Shown: positions 10,847-19,358, numbered from the stretch's first letter. The stretch is DNA of 64,000 bases from Mesorhizobium sp. GbtcB19 (GCF_019091085.1 NZ_JAGXJY010000001.1:62001-126000); one strand, 5' to 3'. A program made the numbers and translations. Notes: generated from the sequence alone by a model not told the origin.

Positions 10847-10875
10847 TTGCGCCGGATAAAGAGCCGCCGGCGCAA
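10847..10875. repeat. Inverted repeat in divergent intergenic region
   Basis: Perfect 9-base arms TTGCGCCGG (10847-10855) and CCGGCGCAA (10867-10875) with an 11-base loop, between the nitroreductase and the exported-protein gene. It could be an operator or a 5'-leader hairpin of the plus-strand gene. Confidence 0.4.
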
Positions 10876-10930
10876 GGCCTCGAACTCTTAAGCCTTGAAA
10901 TTGCCACCGGCTTGGGCTTCAACGCAAGGC

Positions 10931-11896
10931 ATGTTTGAGGGGACACTGCGCCTTTTCGTGATCGCACTCGTCGCTGCGTTGTTCGCGGTGCCGGTTTCCT
11001 TCGCGCTGGCCCAGAACGCCAACGATGTCGGCGACCTCAAGCTTCCAGGCATTTCGAGTTACGCGACGCCGAAGACCGGAGCGCCGTTGGCGCTTGGCAA
11101 TGGCGGCGCCATCACCCTGTCGGCCCAGCTGACCGACAAGGGCGCCGACATTACCCGCGGCATTGTCTGGCGGGTGTTCAAGCCTCAGCCGGCCAGCGAC
11201 GGCAAGCTTCCGATGGTGGCGTCCGCCCATGGCGGCACGGCGGTCTTCCAGCTCGACCCCGGCAGCTATCTCGTCCACGCCTCCTATGGACGCGCCGGCG
11301 CCACCAAGCGCATCACCGTCGGCAAGGACGCCAGGCGCGAAAGCCTGGTGCTCGACGCCGGTGGCCTCAAGCTCGACGCGGTGACATCGGGCGGCGCGCC
11401 GATCCAGTCGAAGAAACTGCGCTTCTCGATCTATGAAGACCATGCCGCTACCAATGGCGACCGCGCGCTGATCGCCCCCGACGTCGCGCCGAACACGGTG
11501 GTTCGGTTGAACGCCGGCACCTATCATGTCGTCTCGACCTATGGCGCGGTCAACGCCGTGATCCGCTCCGACATCCGCGTCGAGGCCGGCAAGCTGACGG
11601 AGGCGACCGTCGAGCACCGCGCCGCCGAGATGACGATGAAGCTGGTGCGCGAGCCCGGCGGCGAAGCCATCGCCGACACCTCCTGGTCGCTGCTCAACGA
11701 GAGCGGCGATCCGATCAAGGAAGCGGTCGGCGCCTTCGCCTCGATGGTGCTGGCCGAAGGCCAGTACACCATCATCGCCAAGAACCGCGACCGAATCTAT
11801 CAGAAGGATTTCACGGTCGTCGCCGGCCAGAATCAGGAAATCGAGGTCGTGGCCAACGAATCCTCGGCCATCGATCCCGAGGAAGGCGCGGACTAG
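10931..11896 (+). CDS. Exported protein of unknown function with three Ig-like/CnaB-like repeats
   Basis: 321 residues. A signal peptide is clear (LRLFVIALVAALFAVPVSFALA, cleavage near residue 28). The mature part shows a repeating beta-sandwich pattern, each unit ending in a turn of the type DPGSYLVHASYG, NAGTYHVVSTYG and AEGQYTIIAKN, followed by a strand such as KRITVGKDA, DIRVEAGKLTEATV and DFTVVAGQNQEIEV. These resemble carboxypeptidase-regulatory/CnaB-like folds seen in cell-surface or periplasmic proteins. I do not recognise a named family. ATG 10931 is chosen because it opens the signal peptide; an in-frame TTG at 10895 lies upstream. The C-terminus is acidic (IDPEEGAD). Confidence 0.75.
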   Translation: MFEGTLRLFVIALVAALFAVPVSFALAQNANDVGDLKLPGISSYATPKTGAPLALGNGGAITLSAQLTDKGADITRGIVWRVFKPQPASDGKLPMVASAHGGTAVFQLDPGSYLVHASYGRAGATKRITVGKDARRESLVLDAGGLKLDAVTSGGAPIQSKKLRFSIYEDHAATNGDRALIAPDVAPNTVVRLNAGTYHVVSTYGAVNAVIRSDIRVEAGKLTEATVEHRAAEMTMKLVREPGGEAIADTSWSLLNESGDPIKEAVGAFASMVLAEGQYTIIAKNRDRIYQKDFTVVAGQNQEIEVVANESSAIDPEEGAD

Positions 11897-11908
11897 AACG
11901 CTTTAGCG

Positions 11909-12850
11909 TCAGGCCGCCTTGCGCATCCGCTTCGGCAGGAAGGGCACGCGGCCACGCTGCGCCCTCGGCGTCGCAAGGTCGAACACCGAGCGGTAGAGGC
12001 GGTCGAGCAACGCCTTGCGGTCGCGCAGCGGTTCGAGTTCGCTCCATGTCAGCACGTCGCCGATACGCACCTCGATCGCCTTGCCCGACAGGCGGGCGAA
12101 CTCGCGGATGAGCAAGGAAAGGCGCAGCGTCAGCGACGTCCTGCCGATGAATTTGGCCACGCGGTTGTCGCGCTCGGCCATGTTCATCGGGCCGCTGACG
12201 AGGTGAAACAGTCGGCCATTCTGACCGGAAAAGTGCATCGGGATGACAGAGGCCTTGGCCTCCTGCACCAGCTTGGCCGGAAACATCTTCCATGGCAGGT
12301 CGATGGCACGACCAAAGACCTTGGGCGCGGTGGCGACACCGCCAGCGGGGAAGATCACTATGGTGACTCCTTCCTTCAACAGCCGCACCGCTTCGTGGCG
12401 CACCGCCATGTTGTTCTTCAGCGCTTCCTTCGTCTCGGAAAAATCGACTGGCAGCGAATAGGGCTCCATCTCGCGGATCCTGAGCAGGTCCTTATGGATC
12501 ATCACCCGGAACGGGCGGCCCAGTTGCTCGACAAGCGACAGCACCGCGATGCCGTCGCCGATGCCGAAGGGATGGTTCGCCACGATGACCAGCGGCGTCT
12601 CCGGCAGCGCTGCCGGCGGCCACTGGACGGCGTTGCGGACCTTGACGTCGATCAGGTCCAGCATGCGGGTGAACACGCGATCCCGGGTTGGCACCACCTG
12701 GCTGCGCCAGAAGTCATAGAGCACCGCGAAGCGGTCGCGGCCCGACAAGCCCTCGACGGAATGGATGAACCAGCGCGTCAGCACCGGCTGATCCGCGTTG
12801 GCATAGGAGAGCTCGGGAAAACGTCTTTCCCGAAGTTTCAGCTTGAGCAT
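11909..12850 (-). CDS. Lysophospholipid acyltransferase family protein
   Basis: 313 residues with a PlsC-like acyltransferase core. The catalytic box is NHPFGIGDG (His-x5-Asp) rather than the usual H-x4-D, the form found in hemolysin-like/OlsB-like acyltransferases. The acyl-acceptor region IFPAGGVATAPK follows, and later MHFSGQNGRLFHL is also typical of that subgroup. It probably acylates a lipid at the inner membrane; in rhizobia this group includes enzymes of ornithine-lipid synthesis, but I cannot assign it to one. The start is at ATG 12850, downstream of the thrS terminator. Confidence 0.85.
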   Translation of the reverse strand: MLKLKLRERRFPELSYANADQPVLTRWFIHSVEGLSGRDRFAVLYDFWRSQVVPTRDRVFTRMLDLIDVKVRNAVQWPPAALPETPLVIVANHPFGIGDGIAVLSLVEQLGRPFRVMIHKDLLRIREMEPYSLPVDFSETKEALKNNMAVRHEAVRLLKEGVTIVIFPAGGVATAPKVFGRAIDLPWKMFPAKLVQEAKASVIPMHFSGQNGRLFHLVSGPMNMAERDNRVAKFIGRTSLTLRLSLLIREFARLSGKAIEVRIGDVLTWSELEPLRDRKALLDRLYRSVFDLATPRAQRGRVPFLPKRMRKAA

Positions 12851-12885
12851 GGCGGCTGGTTACAGAACTGGCGTGACAGGCGTGT

Positions 12886-12914
12886 GAAAATGGCGGTGGA
12901 CGCACCACCGCCAT
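12886..12914 (-). terminator. Rho-independent terminator of thrS
   Basis: Read on the minus strand, ATGGCGGTGG and CCACCGCCAT form a 10-base stem with a 5-base loop (12890-12914), followed by TTTC. It begins 13 bases after the thrS stop. Confidence 0.75.
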
Positions 12915-12926
12915 TCAGTTCGTAAG

Positions 12927-14900
12927 TCAGGCGGCGCGACGCTTGCGGTCAGGCGAGACCGCCTCGTCGGAAAGCTGCTTCACCGCATCCTCGAGCTTCA
13001 GCGATTCCTGGTCGCGGGAGCCCAGCCGGCGGATATTGACGGTTTCCTCTTCCGCCTCGCGCTTGCCGCAGACAAGGATGACCGGAACCTTGGCCAGGGA
13101 ATGCTCGCGCACCTTGTAGTTGATCTTCTCGTTACGAAGATCGGCTTCGGCCAGCAGCCCCGCAGCCTTCAGCCGCTCGACCACCTTCGTCGCGTAATCG
13201 TCGGCATCCGAAGTGATGGTCGCCACCACCACCTGCAGCGGCGCGAACCACAGCGGGAAATGACCCGAATAGTTCTCGATCAGGATGCCGAGGAAGCGTT
13301 CCATCGAGCCGCACACGGCGCGATGCACCATGACCGGCTGCTTCTTTTCCGAATCCGAGCCGATATAGAAGGCGCCGAAGCGTTCCGGCAGGTTGAAGTC
13401 GACCTGCGTGGTGCCGCATTGCCATTCGCGTCCGATGGCGTCCTTCAGCACATATTCGAATTTCGGTCCGTAGAAGGCGCCCTCACCCGGATTGATCGAG
13501 GTCTTGATGCGGTTGCCGGAGCGCGCGCGGATCGTCTCCAGCACATTGCTCATGATCGCCTCGGCATGGTCCCAGGCCTCGTCGGTGCCGACGCGCTTGT
13601 CCGGCCGCGTCGACAGCTTCACGCTGACCTCTTCGAAGCCGAAATCGGCATAGGTCGACAGGATCAGATCGTTGATGCGCAGGCATTCGGCGGCGAGCTG
13701 CTCCTCGGTGCAGAAGATATGCGCGTCATCCTGCGTGAAGCCGCGCACCCGCATCAGCCCGTGCAGCGCGCCGGACGGCTCATAGCGATGCACATTGCCG
13801 AACTCCGCAAGTTTCACGGGCAGTTCGCGGTAAGACTTCAACCCATGCTTGAAGATCTGTACGTGACCGGGACAGTTCATCGGTTTCAGCGCGAAGACGC
13901 GGTCGTCGTCGGTGTCGTCGCCGGCGACCGTGACCTTGAACATCGCGTCGCGATACCAGCCCCAGTGTCCCGACGTCTCCCACAGGCTCTTGTCCAGAAC
14001 CTGCGGCGCGTTGACTTCCTGGTAGCCGTGCTCGTCGAGGCGGCGACGCATGTAGTTGATCAGGTTCTGCACCATCTTCCAGCCCTTGGCGTGCCAGAAG
14101 ACCACACCCGGGCCCTCTTCCTGGAAATGGAACAGGTCCATCTCGCGGCCGAGCTTGCGGTGATCGCGCTTTTCGGCTTCCTCCAGCAGCGTCTGGTAGG
14201 CATCGAGCTGCGCCTGGTCGGCAAAGGCGGTGCCATAGATGCGCGTCAGCATCGGATTGTTCGAGTCACCGCGCCAATAGGCGCCCGCCACCTTCATCAG
14301 CTTGAAGGCATTGCCGATCTGCCCGGTCGAAGCCATGTGCGGACCGCGGCAGAGGTCGAACCAATCGCCCTGCGCATAGATCTTGAGGTCCTGGTCTTCG
14401 GGAATGGCATCGATCAGCTCGAGCTTGTAGCGCTCGCCCTTGTCGGCGAAGACCTTCTTTGCCCTCTCGCGCGACCAGACCTCCTTGGTGAACGGCTTGT
14501 TGCGCTGGATGATCTCGCGCATCTTCTTCTCGATCACCGGGAAATCGTCCGGCGTGAACGGCTCGTTCCTGGCGAAGTCGTAATAGAACCCGTTCTCGAT
14601 CACCGGCCCGATGGTCACCTGCGTTCCCGGCCACAGCTCTTGCACGGCCTCGGCCAGCACATGCGCCGTATCGTGGCGGATGAGCTCCAGCGCGCGCGGA
14701 TCCTCGCGGGTGATGATCTCGACCTTGCCGGACTTGCCGAGCGGATCGGAAAGATCGCGAAGGGTGCCGTCGAGGCTGTAGGCCACGGCCTTCTTGGCCA
14801 GCGACTTGGAGATCGACTCGGCCAGGCCGGCGCCGGTCATCGCCGCGTCGTAGTCGCGGACCGAGCCATCGGGAAACGTCAAGGAAACGGAACTCGGCAT
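12927..14900 (-). CDS. thrS: Threonine--tRNA ligase
   Basis: 657 residues, full length. Domains in order: TGS ([20 protein letters not shown]), the editing domain with [12 protein letters not shown] (H-x3-H), class II catalytic core with motif 2 region [14 protein letters not shown] and the zinc-binding Cys in [12 protein letters not shown], then the anticodon-binding domain ending in [11 protein letters not shown]. It charges tRNA-Thr in the cytoplasm. ATG 14900 is chosen because AGGAGA lies 6 bases upstream; the frame remains open further upstream without sense. A terminator follows. Confidence 0.97.
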   Translation of the reverse strand: MPSSVSLTFPDGSVRDYDAAMTGAGLAESISKSLAKKAVAYSLDGTLRDLSDPLGKSGKVEIITREDPRALELIRHDTAHVLAEAVQELWPGTQVTIGPVIENGFYYDFARNEPFTPDDFPVIEKKMREIIQRNKPFTKEVWSRERAKKVFADKGERYKLELIDAIPEDQDLKIYAQGDWFDLCRGPHMASTGQIGNAFKLMKVAGAYWRGDSNNPMLTRIYGTAFADQAQLDAYQTLLEEAEKRDHRKLGREMDLFHFQEEGPGVVFWHAKGWKMVQNLINYMRRRLDEHGYQEVNAPQVLDKSLWETSGHWGWYRDAMFKVTVAGDDTDDDRVFALKPMNCPGHVQIFKHGLKSYRELPVKLAEFGNVHRYEPSGALHGLMRVRGFTQDDAHIFCTEEQLAAECLRINDLILSTYADFGFEEVSVKLSTRPDKRVGTDEAWDHAEAIMSNVLETIRARSGNRIKTSINPGEGAFYGPKFEYVLKDAIGREWQCGTTQVDFNLPERFGAFYIGSDSEKKQPVMVHRAVCGSMERFLGILIENYSGHFPLWFAPLQVVVATITSDADDYATKVVERLKAAGLLAEADLRNEKINYKVREHSLAKVPVILVCGKREAEEETVNIRRLGSRDQESLKLEDAVKQLSDEAVSPDRKRRAA

Positions 14901-15125
14901 CAAGGTTCTCCTATCCAGTCCCGCAAACGAGCGCGGGTGGTTAAATGCATGTCGCAGGATGCGTTGCCGCATGCAGAGGGTTAGCCGGAGGCGTCCGGCA
15001 AGCGGCGCGGTTTTAGAGGCAGTGCCGCGCCAGGTAAAGAGCGGCCGTCAGGAAATGTCGCCAGCGATGTCGCAGGCGCTTCGCGACGGCTTGTGAATGC
15101 GGCGCGGGGCGGCTTCAATATAGGT

Positions 15126-15959
15126 ATGGAAGACGCATCACCCAGCCGAACCGCCCTTCGCGTCGCGCGCTTGCGGGCATTGCATCAGTTGTCACCGCAG
15201 GCAGCGCTGTTTCGCGATCCCTATGCTTTAGCGATTCTGGGCGAAGCCGCGCCGGATGCCGGGGAACTCGAACAGGAAGACGAACACGGCCGTCGCATGC
15301 GCCTGTTCGTGGCGTCGCGGGCCCGCCTCGCCGAGGACTGGCTGGCGGCGGCGGTGCGGCGTGGCGTCGCCCAAGTCGTGGTGCTCGGCGCCGGTCTCGA
15401 CACGTTTTCGCTGCGCAATCCATATCCGGGCCTCGCGGTGTTCGAGGTCGATCATCCGGCGACACAGGCCTGGAAACGCCAACGCATTGCCGAGACGGGT
15501 CTTGCCGAGCCGGCAGGCGCCGCCTTCGTGCCGGTCAATTTCGAACGCCAGAGTTTGCCGGCGGAATTGGCGGCCGCGGGTTTGAAACCGACCGAACCGA
15601 GCTTTTTCATCTGGCTGGGGGTCGTGCCTTACCTGACACGCGAAGCGATTTTTGCCACGCTTGGCTACATTGCCGGCGTCGCCGGCTCGGAAGTCGTCTT
15701 CGACTACAGCGAACCGGCCGAGAACCGCGACACGAAGGGTCGGGCGACGCTTGCCTTCTATGCCGCGCGCGTCGCGGCGATCGGCGAGCCATGGATCAGT
15801 TTCTTCGTTCCCGATGAATTGGCGAAGTCGCTCGCCGATCTCGGCTTCGACGACATCGAGGATCTCGACAGCGGCGATATCGCAGCGCGCTTTGCCAGGT
15901 CCCCGAGCACCAAAAGCAATTCCGGCGGGCACATCCTGCGCGCGCGCCGCAGCGTCTAG
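15126..15959 (+). CDS. Class I SAM-dependent methyltransferase (leucine carboxyl methyltransferase/PPM1-like)
   Basis: 277 residues. Seen: TALRVARLRALHQL and LFRDPYALAILG near the N-terminus, the SAM glycine motif VVVLGAGLDTFSLR, the acidic VFEVDHPATQAWKR, and FFIWLGVVPYLTREAI. This is the O-methyltransferase family called LCM or TIGR00027-like, with unknown bacterial substrates, sometimes polyketide or small carboxylates. ATG 15126 fits the family's usual start; a GTG at 15093 is in frame. Its 3' side carries a palindromic repeat and a strong hairpin before the convergent beta-lactamase gene. Confidence 0.85.
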   Translation: MEDASPSRTALRVARLRALHQLSPQAALFRDPYALAILGEAAPDAGELEQEDEHGRRMRLFVASRARLAEDWLAAAVRRGVAQVVVLGAGLDTFSLRNPYPGLAVFEVDHPATQAWKRQRIAETGLAEPAGAAFVPVNFERQSLPAELAAAGLKPTEPSFFIWLGVVPYLTREAIFATLGYIAGVAGSEVVFDYSEPAENRDTKGRATLAFYAARVAAIGEPWISFFVPDELAKSLADLGFDDIEDLDSGDIAARFARSPSTKSNSGGHILRARRSV

Positions 15960-15960
15960 A

Positions 15961-16003
15961 GCAATTCCAGGAAAAGTGTGAGCGGTTTTCCGTTCGGAAT
16001 TGC
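15961..16003. repeat. Interspersed palindromic repeat, copy 1 of 3
   Basis: Nested inverted repeat: GCAATTCC ... GGAATTGC outside, GGAAAA ... TTTTCC inside. Related copies lie at 24321-24382 and 25451-25477, which share the GAGCAAT(T)CC...GGAAA core. Such elements are common in intergenic DNA of rhizobia. Confidence 0.6.
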
Positions 16004-16019
16004 GTAAAAACAAGGAGAT

Positions 16020-16058
16020 AGAGCGTTTCGCCGTTTCCGTGAAACGGTGAAACGCTCT
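16020..16058. terminator. Bidirectional hairpin between convergent genes
   Basis: 18-base stem AGAGCGTTTCGCCGTTTC / GAAACGGTGAAACGCTCT with one G-T pair and a 3-base loop, located between the ends of the methyltransferase (plus) and beta-lactamase (minus) genes. No T-tract is obvious, so termination is inferred from position and strength. Confidence 0.55.
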
Positions 16059-16066
16059 GAGAGACG

Positions 16067-16879
16067 CTACTTCACCAGCTGCGGCAAATCCTTCAGGAAG
16101 GCCGCGCGCGTTGCGAGGCCCTTCGGCGTATCGGTGCGCTTCGTGTCCGCGATCAGCCTGGCAAAGACGATGCGGCGGCCGCCCTTCTCGGCCCAGCCGA
16201 CGAACCAGCCGAGCGAGCGCTTGCCGTCCTGGCCAAGCTTGGTGCTGCCTGTCTTGCCCTGCACGGTCCAGTCCCCTGCCGTGAAGGTCGGGAGGATCCC
16301 CCTGGTCATTTCATGCGCCTTCGCCGACACCGGCATCTTGCCGGCGAGCAGCTGGCGCAGGAAAGCCGTCTGCTCGACCGGCGATATTTCGAGCGAGGAA
16401 TTGATCCAGGACTGCGTCAGCCCATTGCCCTTGCCGGCATCGCCCGAGACATCCTTGTTGCCATAGCCGAGTTTCGAAACGTAGCCGGCAAACTTTTCGG
16501 CACCGAGCCGCCGTGTGATCTCGCGCGAATACCAGACGATGGAATCGCGTTCCCAGATCGTCGGACCGACGGTTTTCTGGTCGCGCTTTGCCGCCTTAAA
16601 CTCGGGCTTGTAGTCCCAGCTCGGCGTATGCGCATCGCTTAGGATCCCGGAATCGTAGCCGATCAGCGCCAGGGGCACCTTGAACGTCGAGGCCGGGCTG
16701 ACGCGCTTGTCGCAGACGCCGTCCTGAAAGAGCGTTGCGCCGCTTTGCTGATCCTGGATCAGCGTACAGTGGATGTCGCCGAGCGGCGCCGATTGCGCCC
16801 GCACCGGCCAGCCAAGCATCCAGGCCAGAAGGAAAAGGACGATGGCAAAAATGAAGGGATAGCGGTCCATCTGGCGCAT
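16067..16879 (-). CDS. bla: Class D beta-lactamase (OXA-like)
   Basis: 270 residues with an N-terminal signal/anchor (FIFAIVLFLLAWMLGWPVRAQ). The active-site motifs of class D serine beta-lactamases are all present: STFK (nucleophile Ser, carbamylated Lys), the S-x-V-equivalent region DSIVWYS, YGN in KLGYGNKDVSG, the conserved Trp in TQSWINSSLEISP, and KTG in VQGKTGSTKL. It would hydrolyse beta-lactams in the periplasm; the spectrum is not predictable. No ampR-type regulator is directly adjacent and flanks show no mobile element, so it looks like a resident chromosomal gene. Confidence 0.92.
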   Translation of the reverse strand: MRQMDRYPFIFAIVLFLLAWMLGWPVRAQSAPLGDIHCTLIQDQQSGATLFQDGVCDKRVSPASTFKVPLALIGYDSGILSDAHTPSWDYKPEFKAAKRDQKTVGPTIWERDSIVWYSREITRRLGAEKFAGYVSKLGYGNKDVSGDAGKGNGLTQSWINSSLEISPVEQTAFLRQLLAGKMPVSAKAHEMTRGILPTFTAGDWTVQGKTGSTKLGQDGKRSLGWFVGWAEKGGRRIVFARLIADTKRTDTPKGLATRAAFLKDLPQLVK

Positions 16880-17001
16880 GGCGAAGTCACTCCGGTATGA
16901 GATTACAGGAGCGGCTTAGCGAAGCGGCTTGTCTCGATTTTGTCTCAAATTCGCAGTGTTTGTGCAGCCTGCCGTTAACCTTACCGAAGCGTAAATACGG
17001 C

Positions 17002-17205
17002 CTACAGGATGACTGGCCTGCGCACGGTCTTGCGCGGCTGCGGATCGGGCTTTGAAGAGCCTTTCGGCTGCTCGAAGCAGACCGGATTCTCATTCACGAC
17101 TTTGGGTGCATCGTGCGGCCGAGGCGTCACTCCGAGGAATTGGGGCAGCAATCCGTCACCCTGCTTGGCGGCATGGACGTGAAAGGCCAGGAACAGCGAC
17201 ATCAT
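17002..17205 (-). CDS. Small hypothetical protein
   Basis: 67 residues starting MMSLFLAFHVHAAKQGD, then a proline-rich tail (PRPHDAPKVV, PKGSSKPDPQPRK). GAGG lies 7 bases before ATG 17205. No family recognised and no membrane segment beyond a weakly hydrophobic start. It fills an otherwise empty 400-base gap between the beta-lactamase and yidD genes; coding status is uncertain. Confidence 0.35.
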   Translation of the reverse strand: MMSLFLAFHVHAAKQGDGLLPQFLGVTPRPHDAPKVVNENPVCFEQPKGSSKPDPQPRKTVRRPVIL

Positions 17206-17279
17206 GGGACAACCTCATCTTGTGGAGGTTCCAGTGTCGCTTCGGTCAGCGGACGCAGCCACCCGTTTCAGGGCAAGCT

Positions 17280-17654
17280 TCAGCCGTTGGCTTCGCCGCG
17301 TTTCTTGCCGATGTGCCAATAGCGCCAGGGCATGAACCAGACATAGCGTTGGGCAAGCGTCTCCGGCACGCGGTCGATGCCATGCGTGCCGAACGGCCCG
17401 CAGCGCAGCACCCGGAACAGTCCCATCCAGCCGCCGGCCCACAGGCCGTGGCGGGCGATCGCCTCATGCGCATATTCGGAACAGGTCGGCAGATGCCGGC
17501 AACTGTTGCCGACGAAGCCTGAAAGCGTCAGCTGATAGAAGCGCACGAGCGATGTGCCGAGCACGCGCCCCGGCGTCTTGCGCCATGGCCCCGGCCAGTT
17601 GCGCCCTCGCTGTATCGGCCGGGCGCCGTGCGTATGTCCGTGATGGTCGCCCAT
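17280..17654 (-). CDS. yidD: Membrane protein insertion efficiency factor YidD
   Basis: 124 residues. The YidD core is plain: LVRFYQLTLSGFVGNSCRHLPTCSEYAHEAI, then HGLWAGGWMGLFRVLRCGPFG (key pieces CRHLPTCSEYA and RVLRC.P). It is an amphipathic inner-membrane-associated protein that assists YidC. The N-terminus is His-rich (MGDHHGHTHG). GGAGAG lies directly before ATG 17654. The frame is open back to a GTG at 17726 that overlaps the stop of a 52-residue ORF (GTGA), so a longer, coupled form of 148 residues is possible. Confidence 0.88.
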   Translation of the reverse strand: MGDHHGHTHGARPIQRGRNWPGPWRKTPGRVLGTSLVRFYQLTLSGFVGNSCRHLPTCSEYAHEAIARHGLWAGGWMGLFRVLRCGPFGTHGIDRVPETLAQRYVWFMPWRYWHIGKKRGEANG

Positions 17655-17722
17655 CTCTCCGCAGCCTGCTTGACTGCGCGATAGATGTGGGTTTCGACGC
17701 TGAAACGCAATGTCTTTGCCTC

Positions 17723-17881
17723 TCACGACCTGGAGCGGCGGATGGGATGCCTGTCAGTCCACTCGGCATGGTGAGAAGGAAGATCGCAATGGTCATGGTG
17801 GCGGCTGCGTATGGCTGTCCCATGCCACTGGAACGTTGCGATCCGTATGACGTCGTTCAGAATGTCCAGAAGCTGGTTCAT
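17723..17881 (-). CDS. 52-residue ORF upstream of yidD, unknown
   Basis: Starts at ATG 17881 with AAGGAG 9 bases upstream, one of the better ribosome sites here. The product begins MNQLLDILNDVIRIATFQW, a short amphipathic helix, and continues with a His-rich basic stretch (SRHHDHC, PSHHAEW) to RRSRS. Its TGA overlaps a GTG (GTGA) in the yidD frame. It is divergent from the LysR gene, with the palindrome 17956-17970 in between, so it may be the LysR target. Coding is supported only by ribosome site and overlap; no homologue is recognised. Confidence 0.4.
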   Translation of the reverse strand: MNQLLDILNDVIRIATFQWHGTAIRSRHHDHCDLPSHHAEWTDRHPIRRSRS

Positions 17882-17955
17882 GGCAGCGGCTCCTTTGAGC
17901 GCCGATTAGACTGCCGCTGGTCTTCCTCCTCAAACGAGTATAATTTCCGCGTCGG

Positions 17956-17970
17956 ATAACCTGAGGTTAT
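17956..17970. promoter_or_regulatory. Perfect palindrome overlapping LysR gene start
   Basis: ATAACCTGAGGTTAT, 7-base arms around one base. It covers the ribosome site (GAGG) of the LysR gene and lies between it and the divergent 52-residue ORF. Autorepression by the LysR protein is inferred. Confidence 0.6.
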
Positions 17971-17974
17971 GCGA

Positions 17975-18892
17975 ATGAAGCGAGGACGGCTGCCCCTGAC
18001 GGCGTTGCGAAGCTTCGAGACAGCCGGGCGGCATTTGAGCTTCAGCCGGGCGGCGGAGGAGCTTTACGTTTCGCAGGCAGCGATCAGCCGGCAGATTCGC
18101 GAGCTCGAGACCTTCCTGCGCCAGCCGCTGTTTCTGCGCCTGCATCGCCGCGTCGAGCTGACCGATGCGGGGCAACGGCTGCTCGGCCAACTGGTCAGAA
18201 GCTTCGACGATATCGACCGGGTGCTCTCGGACCTGATCGCATCGCCGGCGCAATCCGTAGTCCGCGTCAGCGTCGAACCTTCGCTGGCCGCCGTGTGGCT
18301 GGTGCCGCGGCTCAATCGCTTTCGCCAGTTGCGGCCCGACATCGACGTATCCCTCGAGGTCGATGCCCGTCCGATCGAGTTCCGCGGCGATCAGCCCGAA
18401 CTCGCCTTGCGCTTCAGCGCGCACGCCACGTCATGGCCGCGCACAGAGGCCGAGCGTCTGGCTTCAACCGTCGACTCACCGGTCCTTTCGCCGGGTTTGC
18501 TGGCATCCGGCCCTCCCCTGGAAAAGCCCATCGACCTTCGCCACTACACGCTGCTGCACGAGGAAAACCGCCAGGGTTGGGCGCGCTGGTTCCAGGCAGC
18601 CGGCGTGCCGGCCGACGCGGTACCCGCGCGGGGTCCGATGCTGGCCGACGTCTCGCTTTCGAAACAGGCCGCGCTGCTCGGCCACGGCGTGGCGCTTGGC
18701 GATCTCCTGCAGATCGGCGAGGAGCTTGCGTCGGGCACCTTGATCAAGCCGTTCGATATCGATGTCGCTTCCGGCGCATATTGGCTGGTGGCCAGGAACT
18801 TGCGGGAACTGCCGGAACCGGCCAAGGCATTCGCCGACTGGGTGAGAAGTGAATTCGCAGAAAACAGGCAAGCGCTGATACGGCAGCGATAG
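17975..18892 (+). CDS. LysR-type regulator, GcvA-like
   Basis: 305 residues. N-terminal winged HTH: LPLTALRSFETAGRHLSF, then SRAAEELYVSQAAISRQIREL (residues ~5-45), followed by the effector domain with the GcvA-group features WLVPRLNRF, LRHYTLLHEE and GVALGDLLQI. ATG 17975 is favoured over ATG 17969 because GAGG sits 8 bases upstream of the former and only 2 before the latter. GcvA-like members often control a divergent neighbour; here this would be the small ORF/yidD transcript. The effector is unknown. Confidence 0.9.
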   Translation: MKRGRLPLTALRSFETAGRHLSFSRAAEELYVSQAAISRQIRELETFLRQPLFLRLHRRVELTDAGQRLLGQLVRSFDDIDRVLSDLIASPAQSVVRVSVEPSLAAVWLVPRLNRFRQLRPDIDVSLEVDARPIEFRGDQPELALRFSAHATSWPRTEAERLASTVDSPVLSPGLLASGPPLEKPIDLRHYTLLHEENRQGWARWFQAAGVPADAVPARGPMLADVSLSKQAALLGHGVALGDLLQIGEELASGTLIKPFDIDVASGAYWLVARNLRELPEPAKAFADWVRSEFAENRQALIRQR

Positions 18893-18922
18893 GCCGTATC
18901 ATATGATCTTTCCAGACTTGTT

Positions 18923-19318
18923 TTATTTCGGCTGTCCACTGGAGGATATCACGCGGGCATCGAAAGAGACGGTCATTTCGCGCCAGGTCTCATAGCTGTC
19001 GGCATAGGCTGCCAACCCTGAGTAAGGTGCGCAGCGAACAACAGCGCGCACCGCGCTATCGTTCAGTATCTTACGCTGGGGTTCTGTCTGGCGGTCGAGT
19101 GGCTCTGGCTTTTCGGCCAAGGAGCCATCCCGATTGAGCCTTACCTTGACACGCGTGACAACAGATAAGTCGATATCCGCTGGAATGATCCAGCAGCTCC
19201 CGACCGTGCTCTCAAAATACTTGGAGACGTTCTTGAGTGCCGGGTTTTCGGCTCCGGCTGCCTGATTAGTCAAGATGATCGAACCGGCAAAACCCAAGAT
19301 CGATATCAAACGCCGCAA
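18923..19318 (-). CDS. Exported TonB/TolA C-terminal-like domain protein
   Basis: 131 residues. An N-terminal signal (ISILGFAGSIILTNQAAGA) precedes a single domain resembling the TonB/TolA C-terminal fold: VGSCWIIPADID, VKVRLNRDGSLAEKP, SAVRAVVRCAPY and MTVSFDARV. There is no proline-rich or coiled-coil spacer and no ExbBD/TolQR gene nearby, so it is a free-standing periplasmic domain. TTG 19318 is chosen because GGAGGGGG lies 3-8 bases upstream; the longer frame into the scaffold gene lacks a signal-like start. It ends 30 bases from the convergent LysR gene. Confidence 0.65.
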   Translation of the reverse strand: MRRLISILGFAGSIILTNQAAGAENPALKNVSKYFESTVGSCWIIPADIDLSVVTRVKVRLNRDGSLAEKPEPLDRQTEPQRKILNDSAVRAVVRCAPYSGLAAYADSYETWREMTVSFDARVISSSGQPK

Positions 19319-19358
19319 GTTCCCCCTCCGTGATAGCCTGGCAGGACGAAAGACGCTG

